Assembly: GCA_021736185.1 (NCBI GenBank)
Contig: JAIPGJ010000010.1
Location: forward strand, 1 to 42,942
Reading direction: 5' to 3'
Origin: Fidelibacterota bacterium
Lineage (GTDB): Bacteria > Fidelibacterota > UBA8477 > JABMPR01
Length of the DNA stretch: 42,942 bases
Made by a program: the position numbers and the translations under genes. Below, one piece after another: positions 1 through 10,712 of this stretch; the stretch's first letter is position 1, and each line of letters begins with the position of its first letter. Below the pieces are notes generated by a model. The model did no database searches. It was not told the origin of the DNA and saw nothing but the letters and a program-made list of their open reading frames with translations.

Positions 1-22
1 CCATTTTTTCCCTAAACTTCAA

Positions 23-784
23 TTATTTTAAAAAATTTAAGATTGCCGAAGATAAAAGTTTGGGTTGATCGGCATGTAACCAGTGCCCGGCATCGGGTAT
101 GGTCTGTATTTGAGCGAAGGGAAAATAGTGGAGAATTTCAGGGGAGAGAGATGCTTCCAGATAATCTGAGTTTCCACCTCGGAGGAACAGAACAGAACCG
201 CTAAAGGACTGAAGAAGATTTAGTCCCGTAGTTAAGTCGCCATAATGTTCTAGCAGGACATCTCGATTAAATTTCCAAGCTAGACTGCCATCCAGTCTCC
301 TCAGGATATTTTTCATTAAAAATTGACGCACAGCTGGAGGCTTAATCGTGTTTTCCAGTTGCAATCGGATTTCATCCCGGCTGCTGAATTCATCAGGATT
401 AATCGTGGACAGCGCTTGCAGAATGGTCTCATGCTTTCCTTCCACACGGTCTATTCCAATATCAAGAATACATAAACTCATAACCATCTCTGGATAAGTT
501 GAGGCGAAAAGCATTCCGACTTTACCACCCATTGAGTGGCCGACGATATGGACGGGACCCAGATGCTCCTGACCAATAAACTGGTAGAGATCATGAGCCA
601 GCTCCTCATAATTCATTGCTGATTCATGAGGTGAACTACCATGGTTACGCTGATCCAGGGCAAAGACTTGAAATTCTCGTCCCCAGCGACGGGCCAGGGT
701 GTGCCAATTGTCTGATGATCCAAACAGTCCGTGTAGAATGACCAGGGGCTCACCCGCTCCATATTTCCGAAAATGGAGCCTCAT
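23..784 (-). CDS. alpha/beta-fold hydrolase (esterase YbfF-like)
   Basis: ORF track 23..958; the internal Met at 784 (MRLHFRKYGAGEPLVILHGLFGSSDNWHTLARRW) fits the family start. LHGLFGSSDNW oxyanion region and GHSMGG nucleophile elbow. ATGA overlap with the upstream MOSC gene. Confidence 0.88.
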   Translation of the reverse strand: MRLHFRKYGAGEPLVILHGLFGSSDNWHTLARRWGREFQVFALDQRNHGSSPHESAMNYEELAHDLYQFIGQEHLGPVHIVGHSMGGKVGMLFASTYPEMVMSLCILDIGIDRVEGKHETILQALSTINPDEFSSRDEIRLQLENTIKPPAVRQFLMKNILRRLDGSLAWKFNRDVLLEHYGDLTTGLNLLQSFSGSVLFLRGGNSDYLEASLSPEILHYFPFAQIQTIPDAGHWLHADQPKLLSSAILNFLK

Positions 785-1581
785 TCGATAATTGAAACTG
801 GATCCTTGAGACTCACAGTCCCGCTGCCCAGTGCCAGCAGATTCATGCCGAACATCACTTTCCCATTTTGTTTGCGGTAGCCAGCCAGGGTCTTGAGTGG
901 CTCTTTGGATGTGACTCCGGTTTTCTGATCGATGGTAGTGACCTGACAACGTGCACAAGGTTTTACGACCAGAAATTCAACAGGGCCAATCTTGATTCTT
1001 TTCCAATGATCCTCGGCAAACGCCTCGAACCCGCTCACCACCAGGTTGGCCCGAAATCTATCCATGGGTATTGGCTGCTTCAGCCGACCATTAAGGTCGT
1101 CCAGGGATGATTGTGAAGTGAGGAGATAGGGGTAGCCATCTGCAAAGCTGACATCAAATGAGCGATCCTGAGGTAGACCCACTCTGAGGATAGGCCGATG
1201 CACTTCTTCATTCATGTGAATGAGATGTACAGGTTGATCCAGAACAGCACTAAACCAATCATCACAAGCCTGGCTCACCCACAAAGCTTCCAAACTGTCT
1301 TTCCAGATCTTAACCGTATGGCGAACGTCACTATGAATATTCAGGTCCAGATAGAGCAGTGTTTTGTCGGGGTAGCTCACGATCAGCTGGTCTTTTTCAT
1401 GAGAAAGTTTGATCTGACTTAAAAGTGGCGTCGAGCGTTGAGAAATGAATTGTCCTTTTTCATCCACCAGCAACCAGCGCCTATCCAGAGGAAAACCGCG
1501 ATCCAATACGCGGCTGGATTGGAGATCAATGCCTGCACAGGATTTGATGGGATAGATGCATATCTGGTCCAAGGTGAACAT
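781..1581 (-). CDS. MOSC domain-containing protein (YcbX-like, N-terminal MOSC beta-barrel)
   Basis: N-terminal LDQICIYPIKSCAGIDLQSSRVLDRGFPLDRRWLLVD and C-terminal VKPCARCQVTTID are typical of the MOSC_N/MOSC family. Confidence 0.9.
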   Translation of the reverse strand: MFTLDQICIYPIKSCAGIDLQSSRVLDRGFPLDRRWLLVDEKGQFISQRSTPLLSQIKLSHEKDQLIVSYPDKTLLYLDLNIHSDVRHTVKIWKDSLEALWVSQACDDWFSAVLDQPVHLIHMNEEVHRPILRVGLPQDRSFDVSFADGYPYLLTSQSSLDDLNGRLKQPIPMDRFRANLVVSGFEAFAEDHWKRIKIGPVEFLVVKPCARCQVTTIDQKTGVTSKEPLKTLAGYRKQNGKVMFGMNLLALGSGTVSLKDPVSIIE

Positions 1582-1597
1582 AAAGGCGTGATCCTAA

Positions 1598-2698
1598 TTA
1601 GACATTGAAGTGAAAATAAATGCAGTCCCCTTCTTGAACGATGTATTCCTTGCCCTGTAAGGAGATCAAGCCTTTCTCTTTGAGGATCTTCTCTGAGCCG
1701 TGGATCATGAGATCATCAAACTTGAATATGGCGGCTTTGATAAACCCCTTTTCAAAGTCTGTGTGAATTTCAGCTGCAGCTTTGGGGGCGGTTGATCCTT
1801 TCCTGATAGTCCAGGCTCTGACCTCTTTTGGACCTGCAGTATAAAATGATTGGAGATGCAATAAATCGTATGCGCGATGGATCAGTTTATTCAAGCCAGG
1901 CTCAGCGAGGCCATATTCTTCACAAAAATCAAGCTTTTCAGCCTCATCCAGAATGGCAATCTCCTGTTCAAGTTTGCCACACAGTCGCAAAGCACCAGCA
2001 CCCGTTGCCTCGGCATAATCAAATAAACGCTGGGTCAAAATGCTTCGCTCTTCAGCTAATATTTCATCTTCATCCACATTGGCCACGTAGAGAACAGGTT
2101 TCATGGTGAGTAAAAAGTAGGTCCTGGCACGAATGATTTCATCTTCATCCAGATCCATGCTTCTGGCTGGCTTGATATCATCGAGATGAGTGCGGATTTT
2201 GGTGAGCAAGGCTTCATCCGCCTTGGCAACTTTATCACCTGATCTGGCCAATTTGGTGACACGATGCAGTTGTTTCTCTACAGAATCCAGATCCTTGATG
2301 ATGAGTTCACTTTCGATGGTTTCTATATCTCGAATGGGATCGATGGAGCCTTCAACGTGGGTGATGTTATCATCTTCAAAGCAGCGAACCACATGCACAA
2401 TGGCGGTGACTTCACGAATATGTCCCAGAAATTGATTCCCCAGTCCTTCACCTTTACTGGCGCCGCGAACCAGGCCGGCGATATCTACAAATTCCATAAC
2501 GGCAGGCGTTGTTTTAAGCGGTTCATAAATCTTTGCTAAAGCAAGCAGCTTTGCATCTGGGATTGGCACGATCCCCACATTGGGGTCGATGGTGCAAAAC
2601 GGATAATTCTCAGCCGGGATATCAGATGCTGTGAGTGCATTGAAAACTGTCGATTTACCCACATTGGGAAGACCCACAATTCCACAGGTTAAAGCCAT
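1598..2698 (-). CDS. ychF: redox-regulated ATPase/GTPase YchF
   Basis: GIVGLPNVGKSTVFNALT P-loop, C-terminal TGS-like domain, 366 aa; full-length match to the YchF/Ola1 architecture. Confidence 0.96.
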   Translation of the reverse strand: MALTCGIVGLPNVGKSTVFNALTASDIPAENYPFCTIDPNVGIVPIPDAKLLALAKIYEPLKTTPAVMEFVDIAGLVRGASKGEGLGNQFLGHIREVTAIVHVVRCFEDDNITHVEGSIDPIRDIETIESELIIKDLDSVEKQLHRVTKLARSGDKVAKADEALLTKIRTHLDDIKPARSMDLDEDEIIRARTYFLLTMKPVLYVANVDEDEILAEERSILTQRLFDYAEATGAGALRLCGKLEQEIAILDEAEKLDFCEEYGLAEPGLNKLIHRAYDLLHLQSFYTAGPKEVRAWTIRKGSTAPKAAAEIHTDFEKGFIKAAIFKFDDLMIHGSEKILKEKGLISLQGKEYIVQEGDCIYFHFNV

Positions 2699-2768
2699 TC
2701 TATAATTCCTAATTCATTTGTTCAATAGTTTATAATTGATTGAGATTTGGTGCTGTGGATGATTCTCA

Positions 2769-2921
2769 TCAAGCAAAAGACCTCTGATGGAAGCAAAACG
2801 CTCTCTCCCTATCTTCCCTGATCCCGATCTCGACGATTTCCCGCATCCTCAAGACATGGGCAGCGCTATCCAGATGAACGGCGCGTCTTTGGTCCAGGAG
2901 AAAGAAAATTGTTTGACTCAT
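2769..2921 (-). CDS. candidate 50-aa small protein, unknown function
   Basis: Read by eye on the minus strand: MSQTIFFLLDQRRAVHLDSAAHVLRMREIVEIGIREDRERAFCFHQRSFA*. Its ATG overlaps the stop of the upstream channel gene (ATGA). Below the length cutoff of the supplied ORF track. Confidence 0.35.
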   Translation of the reverse strand: MSQTIFFLLDQRRAVHLDSAAHVLRMREIVEIGIREDRERAFCFHQRSFA

Positions 2922-3913
2922 TTAATCAGAGCCTCACATAGTTTTTCAAAGCCAGTCAGGTTTTCCATGGAACCCAGGGCAATCAATTTGTCGTTTACCC
3001 TCAACTTATAGTTGGGGTCCGGATTAAAATTTGCCTCGCCAGTGCGCTGTTCTACGGCGGTAATGATGATATTATGATTTTTTCTTACTTCAAGTTCAAC
3101 GATCGATTTTCCCTCCGCTTGAGAGTTAGCCTCGATTGATATGGTTTCAAGGACGAGGTCCAGATTGCCCCTGTTCATGATGAGTTCGATAAAATCTACA
3201 ACCCCTGGTGTCATGGCCTGCCTGGCCAACTTGGTTCCAGCTGCTTCATAGGGGTTAATCACCGTATTCGCTCCAGCTTGTTTCATCTTGGGGATAGATG
3301 ATGGAATGGTGGCGCGGGTTAAAATAAAAAGATCCTGCTTTAGATTTCTAGCAGAAAGCGTTAAAAAAAGATTGTCCTGATCATCCTTCAAGACACCGAT
3401 GAGCGTGGTGGCTTTCTCAATGCCGGCAGTTAACAAAACCTCATCCTGGGTAGCATCTCCCTCAACAAGCACGATATCATTCTGCACCAGCGTGGTGATT
3501 TTATCTAAATCATTTTCGATCACCACAAAACTTTTACCAGCGTTTTTAAGTTCATTGGCAATGGCTTGTCCCATGCGTCCATACCCACAGAGGATATAGT
3601 GCTCATTCAACTTTTTAACTTGTTTCGCCATGCGAAACCTCCTGTAGCGTTTGAGATCCACCGCTCGCTGTGCAATATGCCCAGCAATGATGAAGAAAGT
3701 ACCAATTCCTGAAAACATAATAAATATGGTCCAGAGATGACCAAGATCTGACATCTTCCAGACCTCTTGAAATCCAACCGTAGCCAGGGTAATAGCCGTC
3801 ATATAAAAGGCGTCAAACCAGCCGACATGTTCAATAATGACATAACCAGTGGTCCCTAAAAGGATGATGCCCAGCATGCCCAGGATCAGATGTTCGATTC
3901 TCGTTTCCAGCAT
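2918..3913 (-). CDS. potassium channel family protein with TrkA-N (RCK) and TrkA-C domains
   Basis: Two N-terminal TM segments with pore motif TLATVGFQEV, then Rossmann YILCGYGRMGQAIANEL and a TrkA-C-like tail. Confidence 0.9.
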   Translation of the reverse strand: MLETRIEHLILGMLGIILLGTTGYVIIEHVGWFDAFYMTAITLATVGFQEVWKMSDLGHLWTIFIMFSGIGTFFIIAGHIAQRAVDLKRYRRFRMAKQVKKLNEHYILCGYGRMGQAIANELKNAGKSFVVIENDLDKITTLVQNDIVLVEGDATQDEVLLTAGIEKATTLIGVLKDDQDNLFLTLSARNLKQDLFILTRATIPSSIPKMKQAGANTVINPYEAAGTKLARQAMTPGVVDFIELIMNRGNLDLVLETISIEANSQAEGKSIVELEVRKNHNIIITAVEQRTGEANFNPDPNYKLRVNDKLIALGSMENLTGFEKLCEALIK

Positions 3914-4147
3914 GCGTAATAATAGTTTTGATAAGGGCTGAAGGCTACCAAAATTAGCGATTTATGGGGAGTCCCTTTACACGACTGCGTTACACGGCAC
4001 TGAGAATCTGGCTGGGATGAAAATTGTGGTTTACTTGGATCATAATTGAGTTTGATACTTCCCACTCCAAGTCTTTTGAACCCTATGCTTTTAGATTACA
4101 TTGTAAGCCAATGAATACCGCACTGAACACTATTAAATACCTCATAA

Positions 4148-5458
<1,311 letters not shown>

Positions 5459-5466
5459 GGATTCAC

Positions 5467-5829
5467 ATGGCGAACCAACGGTCACGTTCCACTAACACTC
5501 GCTCTGCCAGGAAAACAGGGGGCTTGTTTCAAAATAAAGTCGCCTGGATATCCGGGTTCATTATTCTGATGATACTCTTTCAGATTTTTGTGATGAGAGA
5601 TGAGGGACTGTATAGTCTCCTTCAGCTCAAGCAGGAAGTTAAAGATATGAAAGCGCATATTGCGCGCCTGGAAATAGAGAAGGCTGAGCTAGAAAGTGAA
5701 CGTGACCGTTTATTAAATGATCCAGATTATCTGGAACGGATCGCCCGTGAGAAATTTCGCATGGCCAAACCTGGCGAAAAGGTTTTTCATGTGGTTACCG
5801 AAACCAAAAAAGATGGAAAAACTCGGTAA
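5467..5829 (+). CDS. septum formation initiator family protein (DivIC/FtsB-like)
   Basis: 120 aa; one TM followed by a coiled coil (LKQEVKDMKAHIARLEIEKAELESERDRLLNDPDYLERIAREKFRMAKPGEKVF), immediately downstream of eno as ftsB often is. Confidence 0.87.
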   Translation: MANQRSRSTNTRSARKTGGLFQNKVAWISGFIILMILFQIFVMRDEGLYSLLQLKQEVKDMKAHIARLEIEKAELESERDRLLNDPDYLERIAREKFRMAKPGEKVFHVVTETKKDGKTR

Positions 5830-5888
5830 ATGGATCTCAAGCCCAGAAAAAATCAATTTTTGGATTATGTGTAAAGAATGAGCACTGA

Positions 5889-7763
5889 TTGCGAACCTGG
5901 CAATTTCATATCTTTCACCGGAGTGATCACAGGGCTGAAGCATTCAGATCCAATCCGACCACTCCACTTTTAAACATCTCTCTCAATTCAATTTTCGCTC
6001 ACAGGAATTTCCACATTTTACTCATCATGAGTGGATTCCTGACGAGCAATACTTTTGCTGCCGAGCAGGATTCTCTTGCCTACATTTTTCGGCAGGATAA
6101 TCTCTCCACAAATAATGATTTTCAGCTCAATTATAAACAAGCCTTCTCTGGAAGTGATCTTCTGGTAACGGATATTTTGAGATATAAAGTATTTTCCTTT
6201 GATAATGACCTCACTAATGAGAAACAATACTCTGTTGAGCACCGCCTGCAAAGTGATTATTCATGGGGCAAATACCGGAGTAAGAGCATCCGCCTGGAGA
6301 GTAGTCAGCATGAGGATCATCGGACGGGATTGGTTTCAACGATTGATAATTGGGCTTTATTAGCCGGCATTAAGCACAATGAGTCTCTAGCCTTTTTCGT
6401 AGGTGGAAGGTCCGTAGAGCGTTATGGGATTGTGGATGAGGGGTGGACCAGTGAATTGGATTTGAGGAAGTCCTGGCAGAGCACTCAACAGCAATCTTCA
6501 TTTGCCCTGAACGGATCCAGGGATCAGTTAAAAGACCACCTTAATCATACCCTGAATGCACGCGGGGAGTATCTCGTTCACTTTGGTGATATCTCCACCT
6601 TTCAAACCACCCTCAGCCGTGAAGCCCGTTTGCAGGCATTTTTCACTGATTCACTGGGCAGTTCCCAATCCCGTAATAATGAGAATCTGAATTGGCAGAA
6701 CCTGTTTGTTTATCACCTTGGAAAAGCCCTCAGCCTCACGCATCGTCTCGAGTGGGGTGATCAGTTGACAGAGATCAGTCGTGAAAAGGTGGATCAAAAT
6801 TCCACCCTCAACTTGTCTACTGAGGATAGAAAGCGTTTTTCCTTATTGAATGAAACATCCATTGAGTTGAACAACCCGAACCTCTCCACTTTAACTGCAT
6901 TCAAGGTTGAGAATTCACAAAACAAGTATTACGTGGATTATACACAGGTCCTTTATCAACTCAAGGAAGCCGTCCTCTGGCAAAATGCTGGACCCCTGGA
7001 CTCCTTGGCCTGGATTTCATCACTCTCAAGATTGGAGTATGATACTCCCGACACGACCAACGACGATGACAGAGATGAATGGAGACTTAATACTGAGATT
7101 AAAATGCTCTGGGAGCCTTCCCCCTTTTATAGGATTGAGCTTGGTACAAAATTGGGGTTGTTCCACCTGATTTATCTTTTCAACTCCCGGAGTTCCGAAA
7201 ATCATTGGAATCGAAATCTGGTTTTGTGGTCTGGAGTCGCCTGGCATAAAGGGGCCTGGTCAGGCGAAGGGCGTGCCAGAGTTTGGAGTAATTACTTTGA
7301 CTATGATTACGATGATATATTTATTGAATTAGATCAACCCTCACGCAGCTTTGTGCATCGGTCATTGGATTTGAATAAAAATATCGCATACAATTTTGGA
7401 CGACGTTGGTCGCTGAGTTCAAAAGCAGCTTTTCGCTGGGAGGATGAAGGCAAACTGAGATGGGATTCCTTCATTCAGCAGATCAATAGCAGCCGGGAAC
7501 AATCTGAATTGAGCCTGCAGCTTTCCTATAGCTACAGAGGTTGGGAAGGCTGGGTGGGCTATCTGACCCATGATCGGGTCATTAAATATGCATCAGCGAG
7601 TCGAGATTCGGATCATTGGGAGGGTCAGGGACCACTGGTGGGCGTTGTCTATCAATTGGGCAGACGAATCAACCTGAGGGGGGATGCACGATTTATCTCG
7701 GTGAAGGATGGTGACCGAGAATATTTGCTTCCCAAGGTCTATTTAACGCTGGTGTATCGCTAA
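5889..7763 (+). CDS. putative outer-membrane beta-barrel protein, unknown function
   Basis: Long ORF (TTG start in ORF track; true start uncertain) with a signal-peptide-like segment HILLIMSGFLTSNTFAAEQ and alternating aromatic/polar strands to a C-terminal YLLPKVYLTLVYR. Confidence 0.65.
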   Translation: MRTWQFHIFHRSDHRAEAFRSNPTTPLLNISLNSIFAHRNFHILLIMSGFLTSNTFAAEQDSLAYIFRQDNLSTNNDFQLNYKQAFSGSDLLVTDILRYKVFSFDNDLTNEKQYSVEHRLQSDYSWGKYRSKSIRLESSQHEDHRTGLVSTIDNWALLAGIKHNESLAFFVGGRSVERYGIVDEGWTSELDLRKSWQSTQQQSSFALNGSRDQLKDHLNHTLNARGEYLVHFGDISTFQTTLSREARLQAFFTDSLGSSQSRNNENLNWQNLFVYHLGKALSLTHRLEWGDQLTEISREKVDQNSTLNLSTEDRKRFSLLNETSIELNNPNLSTLTAFKVENSQNKYYVDYTQVLYQLKEAVLWQNAGPLDSLAWISSLSRLEYDTPDTTNDDDRDEWRLNTEIKMLWEPSPFYRIELGTKLGLFHLIYLFNSRSSENHWNRNLVLWSGVAWHKGAWSGEGRARVWSNYFDYDYDDIFIELDQPSRSFVHRSLDLNKNIAYNFGRRWSLSSKAAFRWEDEGKLRWDSFIQQINSSREQSELSLQLSYSYRGWEGWVGYLTHDRVIKYASASRDSDHWEGQGPLVGVVYQLGRRINLRGDARFISVKDGDREYLLPKVYLTLVYR

Positions 7764-8011
7764 GCCCTTTCGGGCAGGGGCTTTTCCAGTTCATCAATGC
7801 GCTCATTGAGTGTATCAACGTAGCCAGAGAGATGCTTTTGAACATCACGAATGGCCTGATTGTAATAATGTGGCCCAATATTCTCGCTGAAAAAGTCCAG
7901 CAGAAACTCAGCTTCAAAATTTCCTAATTCCTGACTCAATTCAGAGGTAAAGTATGCCTTAATCTGCTGAATGAGTTCGTCTTTCATTTGCCTGGAAAAG
8001 GTATTGATCAT
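7760..8011 (-). CDS. DUF2164 family protein
   Basis: 83 aa; IKAYFTSELSQELGNFEAEFLLDFFSENIGPHYYNQAIRDVQKHL resembles the DUF2164 pattern. Confidence 0.8.
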   Translation of the reverse strand: MINTFSRQMKDELIQQIKAYFTSELSQELGNFEAEFLLDFFSENIGPHYYNQAIRDVQKHLSGYVDTLNERIDELEKPLPERA

Positions 8012-8113
8012 GGTATGAAATCCTCAACTAAAAGCTGTTGCCACGCGCCGTTTTGTAAATTAATATAGCCTACACTTAAAAAACAATCTTCAAAGTTAAA
8101 AGTTGGGAAAATC

Positions 8114-8929
8114 ATGATACGCATCAAAAAAATGGTGTGTGTATGTTCTGTTTTTTGTACAGTCATACCACAATTTGTACCTGTCTTCGGTGCCTTTGAG
8201 TACCAGGGATTGGGTTGGCCTGCGGCCACAGCAAATATCAAGGTCATTGGAACCCATCCCAGTCAATTTGCCTTGAACCCCGCACTCATGCAGGAAGCTA
8301 TTCGACCATATTTTATCCTATCCTATCAAAAACCCTTCCAGTCCCTGAATCTACAGGCAGGTGCGCTGACGATTCTAAGCGCATGTAGAGGAAGATCCAC
8401 CATACATAATCTTGAATACTTTGGCGATGAAATCTATTCAGAGCTCAAGGCAAGTTCGGGAACTGACTGGAAAATCCAGGAAGGCTTCAAAGTGGGGGTG
8501 ACCCTGAATTATCTCAGGTTGCACATGTCTGGCTTTAGCAGGCAACAGACCGTGACATTATCTTTAAGTTTGCTTGCTGAACTGACCGATCAATTCAAAA
8601 TTGGATCTGTAGTAGAACATGTTGCTCAGTGGGAACATGGGCTAAAAATTCCACAAAGGTATCATGTCGGTACCGAATATCGACTTGGGATGTCTACCCT
8701 ACTCTTTGCTCTGGAAAAGGAAGCCGCCCTGCCACTGGAACCCTGCCTCGGTGTGCTCCTTTCGTCTCAATCTTTCTGGGAGCTAGGATTCGGATACAGG
8801 GATTTAAGCGGCATGCTTTCAGCTGGGTGGCGCATACATACTGAACGATTTGCTTTTTATTATGTGTGTGTTTTGCATCCTCAATTGCCAGTATCCAGTG
8901 GCTTTGGTCTGGAGCTTATCCTGCGGTGA
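8114..8929 (+). CDS. putative outer-membrane/PorV-PorQ-like beta-barrel protein
   Basis: 271 aa with a possible signal peptide; GTHPSQFALNPALMQEAIRPYFILSYQKPFQSLNLQAGAL and repeated amphipathic strands. Assignment by style rather than a definite motif. Confidence 0.5.
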   Translation: MIRIKKMVCVCSVFCTVIPQFVPVFGAFEYQGLGWPAATANIKVIGTHPSQFALNPALMQEAIRPYFILSYQKPFQSLNLQAGALTILSACRGRSTIHNLEYFGDEIYSELKASSGTDWKIQEGFKVGVTLNYLRLHMSGFSRQQTVTLSLSLLAELTDQFKIGSVVEHVAQWEHGLKIPQRYHVGTEYRLGMSTLLFALEKEAALPLEPCLGVLLSSQSFWELGFGYRDLSGMLSAGWRIHTERFAFYYVCVLHPQLPVSSGFGLELILR

Positions 8930-10683
8930 AGCTCGCATTATTTTTCCTGCTTTTTATTCAAGTTGCATTTCCGCAATCAAAAATTGATTTGGGAAGTGAC
9001 GCATTGGATGATCCTGATGAAAATCAATATATGGAACAACTTCTCACTAGCATTTTTCAGCGTATAAACATAGAGACCGCTGATTCAACAGCACTGAAAG
9101 ACAGGGGATATTCCCAACAGGGTATTGAGTCGATCCTCAGTTGGCAAAATCAGGAGGGTCGGAAAGGGTCAACGCGTTGGCTGGCCAAACAACTTCACGA
9201 TGAGGACCTGGTCCTCATGGAACACGATCTGACCACTGCATCATCGTTGACTCAATGCCAATTCCGTCAACGCTTACAATATTCTCCCTCACTGGATGGC
9301 TGGCGCCTTTTGCATAAGGGACGCTTATGGAATCGCTGGGGCTCTGTGAATATCCTGACTGAACAGGATCCGGGAGAAAGTCAATTAACAGATCACTCAA
9401 TTTTTACCTTGAACATTGATGCTCTCCATGGATTCCAAAATATTATCCTGGGTGATTTCCATGTCAACTGGGGTGGCGGACTTATCCTTAATCAACAGGG
9501 ATCCCGGGCTAGTCTAAACCCTGGGAGCCTCATGCGTAAAAGCGTATTGACTATTCGACCCCATTATTCAAGCAGGGAGTCCGATTATTTTCATGGACTG
9601 GCCAGTCAATTTTCATTCATGAACATGCGTGGCGCAGCATTCCTTTCCAGTCGGAAAGAAATCGGTCTCATGCAGGATGGGGAATTCAGAGAAGATGCCG
9701 ATGGAATTCACCCCATTGGAAAGACCTTCCAAATATATCGATCAAAAACCCTGGGACTTGCTATGGAAAGGTATGGATCTGGGTTTCAACTATATGGTTC
9801 GGCTCTGTATCATCCCCAGGAAAGGTCCGGGATAGACTATGAGTTGGGGTTTTTAAAAGCGTTTAACGATTCTCATCATATTCAAGTCTTCACCAATGGG
9901 CTTGACCTCAATGATTCCCGAATCCTCCTTACCTGGACTTATTCCACCAAACCTGTGATCCTCAGCCTTCAATACAGACGCTATTGCTCGGATTCAGAAT
10001 CATCTTCAGGAGCCATGCCAACCCTCCTGGGATCATCTGCAAAAAACGAAGGGGGACTTTCTTTCAGAGCTCAAATACGGCCTGGCAAAACCATGCGGAT
10101 TCGCTACGCATTGGAGACGGGAAGTTCAGTCAAAGTGAACTCCTGTTTCGATTACAGATCGATACAGCATCACAAGATCCAATTCACTCGGAAACTGAAT
10201 CATGGGGAATGCCAGCTTGATTTTAGCCGAAGACGAGAGCAACCCATTATCCAGGGGGATGTCTGGAATGCTCATTTCACTCAGGCAGAAATCTACAAGG
10301 AAGCCCTGTCGCTATTACACCAATTTTCACCGAATTTAATATATCGAATAAATCTTAAAGCTGCTTTGGACGGCCATGAAACAGCCTGGTTGGTGCAACA
10401 GCGTTTCTCCGGGAAACATGGCTTGTGGAAATGGACCATCGGCTATACCCGATATGGAGTACCAGATTATGTATTGAGGCTGAGTATCTATGAGACCAGC
10501 GTGGCAGAAAGCTTTAGCTTTTATACCTGCTATGATGATGGTGATCGATGCTTCCTTTACCTGAAGCAACAGACTCAAAATTGGTTCGACCTGGAGTTGA
10601 AATTGGATCAAACTCGTTCCTTCGATCCACTTATGCCATCTAAACAACTTGCGCTGAGTTTTCAGATGTCCGTTGTCTTATAA
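8926..10683 (+). CDS. helix-hairpin-helix (ComEA-like) domain fused to a large outer-membrane beta-barrel
   Basis: Signal peptide (GTG)KLALFFLLFIQVAFPQS with GTGA overlap to the upstream stop; HhH-like INIETADSTALKDRGYSQQGIESILSWQNQEGR; the remaining ~500 aa is barrel-like (ILGDFHVNWGGGLILNQ and following). ORF track gives 8866 as start. Confidence 0.65.
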   Translation: MKLALFFLLFIQVAFPQSKIDLGSDALDDPDENQYMEQLLTSIFQRINIETADSTALKDRGYSQQGIESILSWQNQEGRKGSTRWLAKQLHDEDLVLMEHDLTTASSLTQCQFRQRLQYSPSLDGWRLLHKGRLWNRWGSVNILTEQDPGESQLTDHSIFTLNIDALHGFQNIILGDFHVNWGGGLILNQQGSRASLNPGSLMRKSVLTIRPHYSSRESDYFHGLASQFSFMNMRGAAFLSSRKEIGLMQDGEFREDADGIHPIGKTFQIYRSKTLGLAMERYGSGFQLYGSALYHPQERSGIDYELGFLKAFNDSHHIQVFTNGLDLNDSRILLTWTYSTKPVILSLQYRRYCSDSESSSGAMPTLLGSSAKNEGGLSFRAQIRPGKTMRIRYALETGSSVKVNSCFDYRSIQHHKIQFTRKLNHGECQLDFSRRREQPIIQGDVWNAHFTQAEIYKEALSLLHQFSPNLIYRINLKAALDGHETAWLVQQRFSGKHGLWKWTIGYTRYGVPDYVLRLSIYETSVAESFSFYTCYDDGDRCFLYLKQQTQNWFDLELKLDQTRSFDPLMPSKQLALSFQMSVVL

Positions 10684-10712
10684 AAGCCAGCAGACTACTT
10701 TCAACGCTAAAT

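Noticed and set aside
2787-3011. 74-aa plus-strand ORF between ychF and the channel
   Set aside because: Overlaps the 3' end of the channel gene antisense; the minus-strand coupled ORF in the same spacer is the better candidate.
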